From Chionis minor (lineage: Eukaryota; Chordata; Aves; Charadriiformes; Chionididae): 64,000 nucleotides of DNA. Location of the stretch: NCBI GenBank assembly GCA_013398295.1, contig VZSF01001203.1:359179-423178 (forward strand), given 5' to 3'. Within the stretch, counting starts at the first letter, position 1. Every line of letters starts with the position of its first letter. The position numbers and the translations under genes are program-made. Shown here piece after piece: positions 12,851-42,125 of the stretch. The notes beneath the pieces were generated by a model, which saw only the letters and a program-made list of their open reading frames with translations, was not told the DNA's origin and ran no database searches.

Positions 12851-15842
12851 GATAAACATTTTATTTCCAAGAACATTTCACTACATTTTATCTTTGCAGT
12901 CTGCCAACATAGCTGAAATATAGCAGGAATAGGCAACTTGAACAATGAAGAAATCATAGTTAGTCCAGAACTAAGTCATAGAGCAACAGCCCTTTCCCAG
13001 CACAAGCTCAGTGTAAGATCCGGCATGGTTTGCCTCAGGAGAAGACTCTTCCTTGGCTTTTTAAAAATGGTGCTCAAATAAACACGAGAGACCTCAGGAC
13101 AAATCACCCCCTTCAGAAATTCCAAGGCTGGGTTGCAGGAGTCTGCTGCAATGCAGAACACAGACTTTATTCCTGAAGAGAAAAAAAATTAATAAAAAAC
13201 AATTTTACATCAAGAAATGGAAACTTAGCTTAATCCTAACCACTGTAAAGTTCGATTTACAAAAACCTGCTCAACATGATCCATTAAGAACCAGAGAGCC
13301 CATTCTAGACAAAAAAAACTTGACAGTTTAATGCTTCTTAGCCTTTTTGTTCACTTGTCTAACACTGATGACGAGCTTCTATATAAAACTACCCCAGCTG
13401 TGCATGAAATACTCTTTTCCGGGGAAAGTGGATAGACACGACTTCGCAAGTATTCTTTCAGGAGATCAGCATTTAATACAGTGGCTATTCACTACTTCTC
13501 ACCTGTTTTAACTTGCAGAAACAGGGCTTCACAGTCTCTTGGGGTATCTTTGAGTTGTCTCATGGTCAGACAGAAAAAACCAACGACCCACACCCCATGA
13601 CCACTCAATAGACATTTTCAGAAACAGACATACAAACTGCTGACTTTTTCATAAACCACTGTGTAACAGCTGATGTTTGGTACTTGGTTTTGACTTTGAA
13701 CTAGTTTAAGCTGATTGCTTGATGGGGAAACTGTGGCTCAAATTGGACACCAAACTCAGCACCTCAGTAAGGTTACAAAACGCTTACTGACTTTGAACTA
13801 CTGTACATTCACAGCTCTGGGACAAAAGCCAATATGCTCTTGAGAAGATACTTATATTTTTATTTTCTCCTTCTCCAACTGATCCACAAATCTATGAAGA
13901 AAGAGTCATGAAAAGAATGAGAGGAAAAGTATAATGAAAGATGGTAGAGACTTCTTCTACAGATTTCTTGAGTCAAGACATAAGGCACTGACTTTAAAAG
14001 CAGTTCAGAGTGGAGAATCATTAGGATTCAATAGGTTTCAAAAAATAAAAAAAGTAAAAGCGCAGTATGTTTTTATCTTTACATTTAAAGTAATATGTGA
14101 GTTTGATTATTAAAATACAAGACTCTCCAGCTGCTGACACAGTATTGAGGACACTATTTAAATTTTTAATCTAAACACTTCACAGGATTTCTATTGCTAC
14201 TCTTTGGGAAACCAATTTTATAATTCAGTATATAATTCTGCGTCATAAATAAAAGAGCATCAGCAAGATCAAACATTAGGAAGTGTCTTTGTAAAAACAA
14301 GTTTATTCATCTGTATTCTAGGCAAATATGTAAATATTCAGCAAAGCCTTTTTGCCATGACTGTAAACTTTTTATTTAAAAAAATTGTGTTAAAAACCAA
14401 TACAGGAATTTCCGTTAATGTTCTAAAAAAGTTTGTTCACATCTTGAAAGAAAATACATTAGCAACATCTCCCAGCAGAATTCATCTTTAAAAAAGTAAA
14501 ACTCTAGGTGCAGAGCTTTTCTACAGTATAGTATCCTCTACAATTTAATTTAATCACAAGATTGAATATCATTCATCTCTATTGTCTCTAGAACATAATC
14601 AAGAGTTTATCTTAAATAGATGATATTCAATGATGTGTTACACATTGCCACAAGTACTAACATTATTAGAAGAGTGCACAACCGAATTTCACTAACAAAG
14701 CAAGACATTTCTATATGCTGCGTCATAACCCTTCCTAACCAATACAGTTAATTTAGCTATCTGCCTTTAAAATCATGTACATTTTCCAAGGAAAAATACT
14801 AAAAAAATCCATGGTCCAAATTCTGCTCCCACTTATATTCACAGGATAACATAAGCACCATCAAGCTGTGGTTTATAGCCGAAAAGCGTATAGAGAACCA
14901 GTGAGTTTATGAGTATAAGGGAGAGAAGAACTTGACCCATGTCTGTAAACATTCACAAAAGTCTGCAGTCAAAAGTGCCAGATAGGCAGCCTATCCGCAG
15001 TACAATTATTTCATTGACGGAGAGGTGTGGGGGCAGGGAGAATGTTACGGGACAGTATTTTAGAGGCAAATTAAAAAGCTTTTATGTACTTTGGAAAGAC
15101 ATATTCTCAGCTAGCTAAACCATACTCCAGTAAAACATAATCCACGTCTACCCAAATACAGTACAGCGTCATTTCCTAGCTCTCCTGTTCAGATTCAGAC
15201 AAAGGAGTACTCAATTCAGCAGCAAGCCCATGACAGTATTTCAAAGCGTAAGAAAACCCCCACACCCCTTTGATCTAGCCTGCCCTTAACATCCTGCTGA
15301 TGCTAACAGAACCTCACACATACAAAGAACAGATTCAAAGAACCGTAAACCGACCTCGATCTGTGCACACACGAGGCGTGCACCTAGATGAAAGATCATC
15401 TACAGCTTTAAGTATCTAGTTTCAGTCTAGATCTCATTCTATATTAACCACATATACCATATAAAATATAACACGATAGGTGCTTATACACACTATTAGG
15501 TATATTTGTTCTCCCCATTAAGTTTGACAGCTAATTGCTCTATTTACATAAGTGTCTGTTTGAATGTTCCTGATCCTGTAAGACACCAAACATTCAACTT
15601 GGAAGCTAAAAGGAGAGTCAAGGATGCTCAGCAGTTCACAGGATCAGACCCTGAATCAATTAAATGCAGTCCCAAATTAGGTTTGACATCTGACACAGCC
15701 TCCTGGAATCATTTTACCCCTCACGTTTTCCCCCTCTTTCCCCAATTCAGACCATGCTCCCACTAACGCGGAGACAGCCTTCAAAGTGAATAGGATCAGG
15801 CTCTGTCAAGCAACCACTGCAGTCTTTAAAAATGTCTGGTAT
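12851..15842 (-). other. PROSER1: Likely PROSER1 3' UTR
   Basis: About 3 kb of AT-rich sequence with no exon-like frame follows the PROSER1 stop. Sense-strand AATAAA hexamers occur at 13166-13171, followed by a TGTGTT-rich stretch, and at 12860-12865. Others lie nearer the stop (for example 14302-14307). Either distal signal would give a UTR of roughly 2.7-3 kb. The extent is inferred. Confidence 0.5.
13166..13171 (-). terminator. PROSER1: Candidate PROSER1 polyadenylation signal (AATAAA)
   Basis: AATAAA on the minus strand followed within 10 nt by a GT-rich stretch, the usual context of a used poly(A) site. An alternative lies at 12860-12865. Confidence 0.35.
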
Positions 15843-32979
<17,137 letters not shown>

Positions 32980-33878
32980 CTTTATTAGTTCATTCAATGC
33001 AGACACTTAAACACGGATGTGGAAAAATAGTAATAATAATTAGAAAAAAATCCAGGCCAAAAACTTCACTAAGAGTCTTCAAGCACACAGGAAAAAAAAT
33101 ATTAAAAAACAAGATGCAAGGCAAGAATGGCAGCCTGGGATCGTCTTGGCTCCTGGGAATCTAGCGCCGAAGTCTTCGCGATGCTGGCCGCGGCGCCAGA
33201 GACAAAGGCAGACCGCCGGGGGCGGAGGGGACCCGCGCCCGCCCGCTGCGCGCCCCGCGACTCTCCTCGCAGCGAAGGAAGAGGAAGGGCGGGGGACAGA
33301 GAGGCCGGGGCAGCGGCAGGAAGGAGGCGGCCGCCCAGCGACCCCACCGCTCTGCGCCGCTCAGCACGCGGCGCCGAGGCCCGGCCGGCCCGCGCCCACC
33401 TGCGGGGCGCCCCCAACCCCCATGGCTCGCCGCGCCGCCACCCTGCGATCCCGCTGGTCAGAGGCCGAGGCGCTTCCGAGAGGCGGCGGCCGCCGGGACG
33501 GAGCGACCCGGGAGGCGAGAGCGCGGCGGGGAGCCCGGAGCCACCGACACAGCGCCGCGCTCCGCCGGTCCTGCCTTTCTGCCGTCGCGGCCCTATGACA
33601 TCACAGCGCGGAGCACGAAGGCCCCTTTCCGCCATGGTCGCCACCACGCTGCCTGCGCGGAGGTAGCGGGAAGTCGAGCCGAGCTCGCCCCTCTTCCAGC
33701 TCCCGAGCGTCGCGCCGAAACGCTGAGCGCTTCCGCGGGGCACCGCCGAGCCGCCTCTGCGCTGCTGCCGCCGCTCGGTTCCGAGCCGGCGCGGTTCGGG
33801 GCAGCCCGGCGCTGGGAGAAGCGGCGACGAGTGACGAGACGCCTCCCACAGCCACCTGGGGGGTGGGGTGCGGTGTCG

Positions 33879-33888
33879 GTCACGTGGC
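33879..33888 (+). promoter_or_regulatory. E-box GTCACGTGGC upstream of NHLRC3
   Basis: CACGTG core with a 5' GT, close to the USF/TFEB-type site, 54 nt before the NHLRC3 start codon. Binding is inferred. Confidence 0.45.
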
Positions 33889-33941
33889 TGCCATGGCGAC
33901 GCGGCGCGCCCGCGCGGCGGCCCCTCCCCGCCCCGGCCTCC

Positions 33942-34031
33942 ATGAGACGGAAGCGGCCGGCGGGGCTGGGACTGTGGGTGGTGATGGCCGGCAGGCTGCT
34001 GGCCCTGCTCGCCCTGCTCTGGGGCGCCCAG
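33942..34031 (+). CDS. NHLRC3: NHLRC3 coding exon 1 (signal sequence)
   Basis: ATG at 33942 and 30 codons, [20 protein letters not shown] then [10 protein letters not shown], donor CAG|GTGGGC. The basic start and hydrophobic core suit a signal peptide; the internal Met15 is an alternative start. An out-of-frame ATG at 33893 lies upstream. Confidence 0.85.
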
Positions 34032-37000
34032 GTGGGCGGCGGCCGGAGGGAGAGAGGGAAGGAAGGGGCGGGAGCTTTGTGCAAGCCCTCCGGTCACGGC
34101 TTCCCGCTCCAAGGCAGATACCGGGGGAGGGGGCGGTGGGCGGCGGGGCCTGGGCCTGCGCCTGCTCCTGCTCCTGCTCCTGCCCGTCCCTGGCCTGCAC
34201 GGGGATCTGCGGGGGTGCGGGCAGGGCCCCGCCACCCCGTTCGTTCTGGCGCCTTCGTTTGGCTTAGGCCGTTATAGGCGGAGGTTTGGTTATGTGGCTT
34301 TGGCAGCTCTTCTGTGGTGAAGGCGGGCGTGGGGTGGTGGTTTTTTGGGGGTTTCGAAGCAATATTCTCCGCTTAAGTGAGGAAAAAAATTGTCATTTCT
34401 GGGTCAGTAACTTTGCACTCTTTACTGTCGGATTTTCTCCTTGCTTAATTACTGTCGGGTTTCCTTCGTGGTGATCTAGTCCTTCTTAAGCCTCTCATAG
34501 TTCTCTGGCATCAGCTTACGCCTACTTCTGGCAAGGCAGTTAATAGAAATGTTAGATGGCCCTGGACCTCCACTTGTTACTTCTTAGCTCTAGCCTCCTC
34601 TTTTCCATTTTGGTGCTTGGATCTCCATCCAGTACTTGCCGTGGCGTAGCTGTGCTTAGCTTCCATTCTTCTGCAGGAAAAATAGCCCAAAAAGGTGGAA
34701 GATTATTTTCTCCCATTATCCTTTAAAATGCGTACATTGACTTGGGTTTTGCCATTCCTGGTATCTTACGCTTCTCCGTTTCTAAGATGTCATTTTCTTT
34801 CATGACCTGTGTTTTCCCTTTATTAAAAGGTTCCTCTTATTTTCATATCTTCTTGAAGTGGTTATTTATTCTGTTGCGTTTGGAAACTTCTCTACTATTT
34901 TCCTCGTTTTGGAGCGTGATTTACAGGTAGTAATAGCACCTTTGATGTAAGAAGTTTCAGAGTGGTTTTTGCCTTGTAATTCCAGAGCTCCCCAATCCAA
35001 AGGACTTCATCAGCTAATTTCCAGTTTGTTGAAATTTTCCCATTTGCAGTCCAAAACCCCAGCTACAAGCCTTTTTCTGTTTATCTGTCTTCTTAATTTA
35101 ATTGAATAAATGAATTTATGATGTTTCAGAAAGTTACTTTCTACTGCTAGTTCTTCTGATCCCACCATCATGGGATTTAACTACTAATGGACTTTTGTGT
35201 TTTCAGGTTTTAAAAGGTTTTGGTTATTCTCCTCCTTGGAAGGGACAGCAACAGATGTACAAGCTGGACATAGGCTGGCCTAAAATTCCAGAATACTTCA
35301 CTGGTCAAACATTTTGTGTTGCTGTTGACTCTCTTCATGGTTTGGTCTATGTGGGACAAGTGAGTGAGAATACTATATTTCTCTCCTTGTTAACTGAGTG
35401 AATTTTTGCCTTTAAAGTGTCTGGTTTAGATTAAGAGGTGTGTGTAGAGATATATATATATATATGAATAATTATTGTATCAGAATTTGTGAAAATACAA
35501 GTATAGTTATCTCTGCTAGATCCATTTTTTTAAAGCAGTTCTGGGACCGCACTTGCTTATGCTTTTAAAAGCATTAAATTTCTGTGATATGAATGCATGG
35601 TCCAACTTAACTGATTTGCAGTAGCTTCTTGTCTAACTGTAAGGTAAACAGTGTTTCTGGGGCAACTGACTAGTCCCCTTCCACTCTTTCAGCTTTTGTC
35701 CCATGAAATTAAAACCACACAGCTCATTCAGGCTGTTATAGTAATTGGAGTTCAATTATTTGCTTTACCCAGTTCTGTGCATTGCTGTCTCTAGGTCATG
35801 GATAAGACATTCTATCCATGGAAAGTGGTGGGATTTAATTATAAAGCACAGTATGAGTATTTGAGTGCCATGCAGCTAATAAGTACAGTTATAGTTTTTC
35901 ATGCCTGTGTTATGCTTGGTGTATTTTTCAGCAGGAACATAAAACCATGATTGAAAATGAAGATCAAGATAGCCACAGGAGGTTGGCTGCTCTTAAAATT
36001 GGACATTATGTGATTTAAGTTGAAAGTCTAGAACGAGTGGAAGGTTTTGCATGCTAAACTTAGACCATTCTCTCTCTTCCAGCTGGAAAAAATGAGTCCT
36101 AGCAGACAGTCTCAGGAGACTCATGATTCATGAAACATTGCAAAAACCTTACAAAGAGGAATTTTCAAAAATAGGAGTATTTGCTTAATGTGTTCTCTTA
36201 ATAGACCTTTTTTTGCATTTTCAGAGGGGAGATAATGTACCAAAGGTACTTGTATTCTCAGAGGAAGGGTATTTTCTTTACTCCTGGAATAATACAGTTG
36301 AAATGCCTCATGGTATCTTTGTATTGAACACTGCAACAGATAGCTCAGTATGGATCACGGATGTTGGAACAGGTATGCATAGTGGTGATATGAGAAGTAT
36401 TATGAGAAGTGGGGAAGAAAATGCTATTATTGCAGATATTACTTTAAACAATTCATTTATTTTAGTCTCAAACAATTCTGAGACAGCTCTGTGCTTTTCT
36501 TGCCATGAACAAACTTCTCGGGTGCTGCACAAAATACTCTGAAGGTTCATGAGTTAAGCTGTGTGTCTGCTTATAGCTTGTGAACTTAATAAGAAAATTT
36601 TTTTGTTTGTTTTGTGTTGTGTTTTTTTCCCAGGAGAAGTATCAGGGCGGAAAAAAGTCTTCTGGCTAGACTTATCTTCTGTCCTAGGTTTAGTGGCCCT
36701 AATACAAAGGATGACTGTTGTTGTAGCCTGCAAATTTACTAACCCACAGTCATATTCTCACTATAGAATTTTGTCTGTTTGATTTAGTAATATCGCTTGT
36801 GAGTATCGGGAGATATTCTTCTTTGATCTTTGTAATCAGTTGTAATACTTACATTTTGTTTTGTTAAGGTGTTTTTGCATTCTTTTTTTTCTGAATTCAG
36901 GGCAATATGGGCACACCGTGAAACAGTATAGCCCTTCGGGTAAACTTTTGCAGATCTTGGGCACGCCGGGTAACGCTGGTTCAAGTTTGATTCCCCTACA

Positions 37001-40000
37001 GTTTGATCAACCAGCAGAGATCTTTGTAGAGGAAAGTGGAGATATCTATGTTGTGGATGGAGACGGAGGAATGAATAACAGATTGCTCAAACTATCCAAC
37101 GGTATGGAAAAATGAACTTCTGCAGTAGTTGACCATTGAAAATTGAATTTTAAATAGCACAGCTTGAGAATACTTTTATATAAGGACTAGGTAGAGCTGT
37201 CATTTAACATTAGTTTGAAGACTTTGTTGGATCAGGGCCTGTTTTAGTGCTTGTCATGTCAGGAGAAATCTCCTAATCGTTTATGACAAGAGGATGAGAG
37301 AATAAGTTTGCTCAGTCTTCAAGGAGGAAGTCTAAGGAGGATTCTTATTGCTGTCTTCAACTCAGTAGTGGGAGGGCGTAGAGAAGACAGAGCTACGCAT
37401 TTCTTGGAGATTTACAGTGAAGAACAAGGAACACTGAGCAAAAGATGCAAGAGAGGCGAATTCCAGTTCATTTTTTGGAGGGAGAGATTCACAGTGAGAG
37501 TGATCAGACAGTGAATAGTTTGCCCACAGAGGGTGTGCAGTCTCCGCTCTTGGAGACAGTCAAAACTTGATGAGTTATGAAGAACCTCATGTAACTTCAG
37601 GGTTGGATTTGTTACCAAGGCTAGTCCTGCTTTGAGGAGCAGGTTAGACCCAATGGTGTCTGGAGATCTTTTATACTTGACTTATTCCATGATTCTAATT
37701 AACTTGCTCATGGTCTGTAGTTAGATGGTCAGTGTTGATTAGAGCTGTGAGTGAGGAGTCTGCACATGTCTGCAGTTGGGGAAAAGTGGAAGAGCTACCA
37801 TTTCTCCTTTGCACTATCATAAAACAGTCAGTTTGCTAATATCTAGTTTGCAAAATAGTAAATTGTTACCTGTCAGTTTTGAGTTCTAACAAATGTAAAA
37901 AATCAGTTTAGTAAACAATTTAATATCATAATCAGCCAACTGTTTATATATATGTATTTATTTAATACAGTGCTTATCAGGGCCTTGGACTATGGCTTTT
38001 GTGTACTGGTGGCTGCATTTCTGTAACCATAATCTTGAATCTACTAATAACAATCCAGTAGTTCCTGTAGTAGTTCCAGTATTTCTTGGGCTTATTTATC
38101 ACTAGTGCTATATTTTAAAAAGCCTGGGTGTAGAAATTCCACGCTTTAAAAATTATGCAAAGTAACTTTGCAAGGGGATGACTTAAAGCTATTTTATTTG
38201 CTGTTTTTCTTACTGTGATTTTTTTTTTTTTTAACTTTTACTTTTCATGGTACTCACTGTTTAGATTACAAAGAGATATGGCTGACTGGAACAAATGGGA
38301 CCGGCATTGGTCAGTTCAAGATTCCTCACAGTGTAACAGTGGATCCTTTTGGACGGGTAAAGAATAGAGAGAGAATTTTTGTGCATCTTCCAACAGACTT
38401 GTTTGCATGTATTTGTACAAAACAAATTCTATTTCTTTTTAATTGAACTGTTGTGATGTGGGTCGTTTTTATGTGGGTTACAGTTTTTGGGGTGATAGCG
38501 GTCATAAGCTGAAGTTTCATGCTGCAGATCTTTAATTAAAGTCACTGGCTGCAAAGTTAATACAAGGGTTCTGACTGGTTACATCGTCAAAGTCCATGCA
38601 GCAACAGTCTGTTCCTCCTGCCGTTTCCAACAGGTTGTTGTTGTGAAAGTGCAGGAGAATTATATTCTGTAATAAATATCTTCCCAAGTGCTTAAGCTTC
38701 TTCAGGGGACTTTAATTTCATATTTGGAAATTCCAAATAAGTTTAAATGATAGCAAGGCTCTGGGTAGATTGTGAACATCAGTCCTTTCCTACGCGCAGC
38801 TCGAGGCATTCCAAGAGTCTACTTCTGCTAGGTGTTTGTTGATTGTAGTCTGGCTCTTGCCCTGCTGGTCTTAGAGTAGAATTGTGTGGTCACTCCTTAG
38901 TCTGTTTCAGGGGAAATAAGATTGACTAAAACATCTTAAATCACTGGTTTGAGCTAATTCTGCTGATGCTGTCTGAACCAGAATAAGAAGCATATATAAA
39001 AATCACTTCTCTGCCGGAACTGGCAGAGTGGGAGGGAGAAGAGGAGGGACATGGCTGCTTTGTGTTGAAGGGTAACCATGAGTATGTACAGTCAAAGACA
39101 GCAATTGTGATGGGATACAATTTTATTGCCAAAACGGTGTTGATCATCAGCCTAGGTTAGAAATAATTGTCAATTCCTAAGAAGTCTAAGAGACTGCTGT
39201 AGTAGTGTTTCATTTTAAAATAGCGATGAAAGATCCCAGGTCAACTTCTTTATTGCTCCCTTGCGGGTGATATCCCAGAAAACTTACCAGACTGATGAGT
39301 TATTAACAGCTAAAATTTCAAGGGTTGTAATACAAGAGAGGCCTTCGTTGGAACTGTCTGATGGTATTGCTGGCTTGCAGTGTTTGTGAACCCATTTAGC
39401 ACAGGGCGGAACGGAGATAAGCACAAAATGGTTGAGACAAAACATATTGAAAATGCTCTTAGTCTTTAAGTTGCTTAATATTTATAGTAGTATTAGGCAT
39501 ATCAGTGTGTTCAATCATCATAGATCTGGATCATGAAATGAGACTGCTTTTGAAAAACAAATTGTTGGTGGGTGACAGACCAGTATCTTTGGAATTAGAT
39601 AGATGGGAATATGTCCTTACGGGAGGCTAGGGGGGGAAGCCCTACTAAACATACCCATATCATGGCCACAAAAATGAAGAGAAGGCACTGATTTCTCTGT
39701 TAAGGTAGTATAAAATAATCTGTGTATCTCAACTATGTGGCAGTTTTGTTTTATATCTGGAAGTCATATCTACTTACTTAGTTCTGAATGTGGAGGCATG
39801 TGCTTCCAAGGTGTACTTTTTAACTACAGGACACTTTGCTCGTGTAAGAAACATGTGCGTTTGATTTGTTCTATTTGGGAACAGCCATGACTTCTGTTCT
39901 TAACAGGTATGGGTTGCAGACAGAGACAACAAAAGAATCCAAGTTTTCGATAAAGTCACCGGAGAATGGCTCGGGTCTTGGAGCAGCTGTTTTTCAGAAG

Positions 40001-40745
40001 ATGGACCCTATTCTGTCAGGTATTGTTGAACTGTTCTTCTAGAATCATGCAATTACATAAATAAGATGTACCCCTACTAGTGAATTAAAATGTTAATATT
40101 TAATGCCTGATAACAAGGAGTTTAAGTCATAGGGTGCTGGGCCCTAATCGTATGCAAAGATCTGTACAGTTGTATCTTGACAGGGAAATCCTGGCTTTAT
40201 AACAGGCCCAATGGATTTGAGTGCAGGACTGGGAACTTCATTTTAAAGTGGTTGTGTGTTGTTGGCCTTACTGTTGCAGCTTTTACAGGAAGAGATTGTC
40301 TTGAATGAGTTTTCTGTAGCGTAATCTGTCTCAAGTTGCAGCAACATGTAGAGTGAGGCTCACAAGTTAATTTTCAGTGTTTCACGGCATTTAGTCTGTT
40401 GTAGCCTTCAAAACCTTGACTATTAAGGAGGTTTTGTTTTAAAGTGCATGGTTGTGTTAAAATGAGATGTTGTATGGAGTTCATAACTGGAAAAAATACA
40501 TTTTTGTCTTCCACAGATTTACTGCCAATTACAAATACCTGATTGTAGCTCAGCTGAATATCAACCGGTTAGCTATCTTGGTGGCACCACCGGTTGGCGC
40601 TATTGGGGACTGTGTTATGGTCAACACAGTCCAGCTGGCAGATGAAACCAAACCACACCTTGTCGATGTAGACATGAAGAGTGGAGCAGTCTATATTGCG
40701 GAGATTGGAGCCCAGCAAGTACAAAAATACATACCCTTAAGCTGA
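33942..40745 (+). CDS. NHLRC3: NHLRC3, NHL repeat-containing protein 3 (whole gene, 7 coding exons)
   Basis: Joining 33942-34031, 35207-35359, 36225-36372, 36901-37101, 38265-38356, 39907-40019 and 40517-40745 gives 1026 nt, 341 codons plus stop (human about 347). Residues 1-30 contain a hydrophobic run, LLALLALLW, that looks like a signal peptide or signal anchor. The rest is NHL/beta-propeller: [62 protein letters not shown], the classic [20 protein letters not shown] and [14 protein letters not shown]. Asn103 (NNT) and Asn208 (NGT) are N-glycosylation sequons, fitting a secretory or granule location. The molecular role is poorly known. It has no RING or B-box, unlike TRIM-NHL proteins. It is head-to-head with PROSER1 and probably co-expressed. 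Confidence 0.95.
34156..34188. repeat. CTGCTC-type hexanucleotide repeat
   Basis: Several tandem CTGCTC units inside the CpG island, in NHLRC3 intron 1. Confidence 0.7.
35207..35359 (+). CDS. NHLRC3: NHLRC3 coding exon 2
   Basis: 153 nt, 51 residues, [20 protein letters not shown] through [11 protein letters not shown]. Acceptor TTTCAG|GT, donor CAA|GTGAGT. Confidence 0.95.
35449..35465. repeat. TA dinucleotide repeat
   Basis: Short (AT)n tract in NHLRC3 intron 2, preceded by GTGTGTAGAG. Confidence 0.75.
36225..36372 (+). CDS. NHLRC3: NHLRC3 coding exon 3
   Basis: 148 nt, 49 residues plus one base, from [20 protein letters not shown] to [10 protein letters not shown]. Holds the NNT sequon. 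Acceptor TTTCAG|AG, donor CAG|GTATGC. Confidence 0.95.
36901..37101 (+). CDS. NHLRC3: NHLRC3 coding exon 4
   Basis: 201 nt encoding one NHL blade ([20 protein letters not shown]) and the next strand set ending [12 protein letters not shown]. Acceptor ATTCAG|GG, donor ACG|GTATGG. Confidence 0.95.
37270..37698 (+). mobile_element. Old CR1 3' end in NHLRC3 intron 4
   Basis: Decayed plus-strand CR1. It keeps the order of CR1 3' landmarks: a GGAGAGATTCACAGTGAGAG-like stretch, the TTGCCCACAGAGGGTGTGCAG equivalent of the conserved 'pairs LPREV' segment, a TTAGACCCAATG...TCTGGAGATC block and the end TTCCATGATTCTAA. Divergence is high, so insertion was old. The 5' boundary is approximate. Confidence 0.75.
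38265..38356 (+). CDS. NHLRC3: NHLRC3 coding exon 5
   Basis: 92 nt encoding [20 protein letters not shown] and [10 protein letters not shown]. Holds the NGT sequon. Acceptor GTTTAG|AT, donor CGG|GTAAAG. Confidence 0.95.
39907..40019 (+). CDS. NHLRC3: NHLRC3 coding exon 6
   Basis: 113 nt encoding [20 protein letters not shown] and [17 protein letters not shown] plus two bases, the clearest NHL repeat. Acceptor TAACAG|GT, donor CAG|GTATTG. Confidence 0.96.
40517..40745 (+). CDS. NHLRC3: NHLRC3 coding exon 7 and stop
   Basis: 229 nt completing Arg266 and encoding [20 protein letters not shown] to QVQKYIPLS with TGA at 40743-40745. Acceptor CCACAG|AT. Confidence 0.96.
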
Positions 40746-42125
40746 TGGTTTAGCACAACTGCTGTGGCACAAGCTGTGTGACCTGTGATCACGTTTCTTG
40801 AATTTTCTGTAGCTTGTGTTTCCTTAGACAAGCGCAGAACATTGTGTTCCCAGTACTGTAGGGCTAGGAATCTGTCCTAGCTGTTCTGCAGTCCTGGAGA
40901 AGTACTTGGTCTTGAGCTGTTACTCATTTTAGTAATGCTATGGTGGCTTTTGCTTTTGTTGCTGGGAATTGTAAAGTGAGTTTGATAAGCATCTTAATTT
41001 TATTATGTAAAACTTTACAAACACAGCTGCTGGTTTTAAATGTACAAGGTCATCTTGGGGCTCCTCTACTTAGCCTCTGTGTGTTGTTAAATGAAGGTCA
41101 GAACTGTCTGAAAGAAGTTTATAAATGATTTCCTGGAAAGCGAGCACCTCATTTTAATTTCTTCACTTGATTTTCAGAATCATTGTGCTGATACTGCCCA
41201 ACACTGAATGCAGAGATGCATTATGATGTTGAATAAGATGCTGCTGGATAGTGGTGTCAGTGTGATACTGGCATCTGCCTTAGGTGGTTAATGACATAAG
41301 CATTGAAGTCTAAGTTTTCAGCTTTAGCTAAAGCGGTAAAGTCAATAAGACAAATAAGCTTAAGTTAAATTGATATCAGGCACTTCAAACTAAATTAAAA
41401 GTATGTGCACAACAGCCAAGTACTGATTCTTAACTAAATCAATTCTTAACCTGATTTGCTTTATATCAGCATGAGTTTTCTGTTCCATGAGATTTCATAG
41501 TGGAACATACTGAAGTTCAGCTCATTTAAGTTCCTCAAGATAAACAAATTGCAATTTGCTAGGGAAGTCTTAATCAGCATTAGGGACTGGGAGACACACA
41601 ATTTTCTCCCAACTTTATTGAAGCTTGGTCAGTTAACAGCAGTGTATCTGTTTTGTTTTGGGGATTTTTAACTGTTTCATATCCCGCACTTAGACATCAT
41701 GTCTAGATTTAAGTTTCTTATGCTATATCCTAGCAGATGTCTCCAAGCTCTGTCCTTCAAAAATCCTGTCTCTTTCCATTCCCAGTCCAGGGTGATTCCA
41801 TTTTCTTTACTGTTGCTACAAGATTTGAAGTTAGTTCACTTTTATAGCACAGAGGGAAATGGGTGTAAGAAAATGGGATGGGGAAAATGGCATGGCAGAA
41901 ATGAGACAGTGAATAACTGATTACATCTGTAAAGCTGTGGACCCACATTCCATATTTATCTACTAGCTCTTCAAAATATTTGGGAGGATTTTTGCTGTTT
42001 CCACAGACTTATTCTAATGTGTGGACTATTTTAATGCTAATTACCAGCTAAGAAGCAATGTTTTTATTCAACTTCCTTTGAAAGGGAATATGGGAAATGA
42101 ATTATTCTGATGGGAAATATCCACT
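40746..42125 (+). other. NHLRC3: NHLRC3 3' UTR and downstream
   Basis: AT-rich sequence after the stop with no exon. An ATTAAA hexamer at 41394-41399 is a possible poly(A) signal; the first AATAAA is distant, at 43171-43176. The UTR end is not resolved. Confidence 0.45.

Larger units (their letters stand above)
33120..34260. promoter_or_regulatory. CpG-island bidirectional promoter of PROSER1 and NHLRC3
   Basis: A sharp shift to GC-rich, CpG-dense sequence between two divergent genes whose start codons are 963 bp apart (32979 minus, 33942 plus). It has no TATA box, several GGGCGG-type sites, and paired ATGGCG (YY1-like) motifs: one on minus near 33630-33636, one on plus near 33893-33898. A CRE-like TGACATCA lies at 33596-33603 and an E-box CACGTG at 33881-33886. 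These are hallmarks of a shared housekeeping promoter. Several long open frames cross the island on both strands, but they are composition artefacts. Confidence 0.85.

Noticed and set aside
33102..34235. 377-codon open frame on the minus strand across the CpG island
   Set aside because: Arg/Pro/Ala-rich composition produced by GC-rich DNA. It overlaps the divergent promoter and NHLRC3 exon 1 and has no domain.
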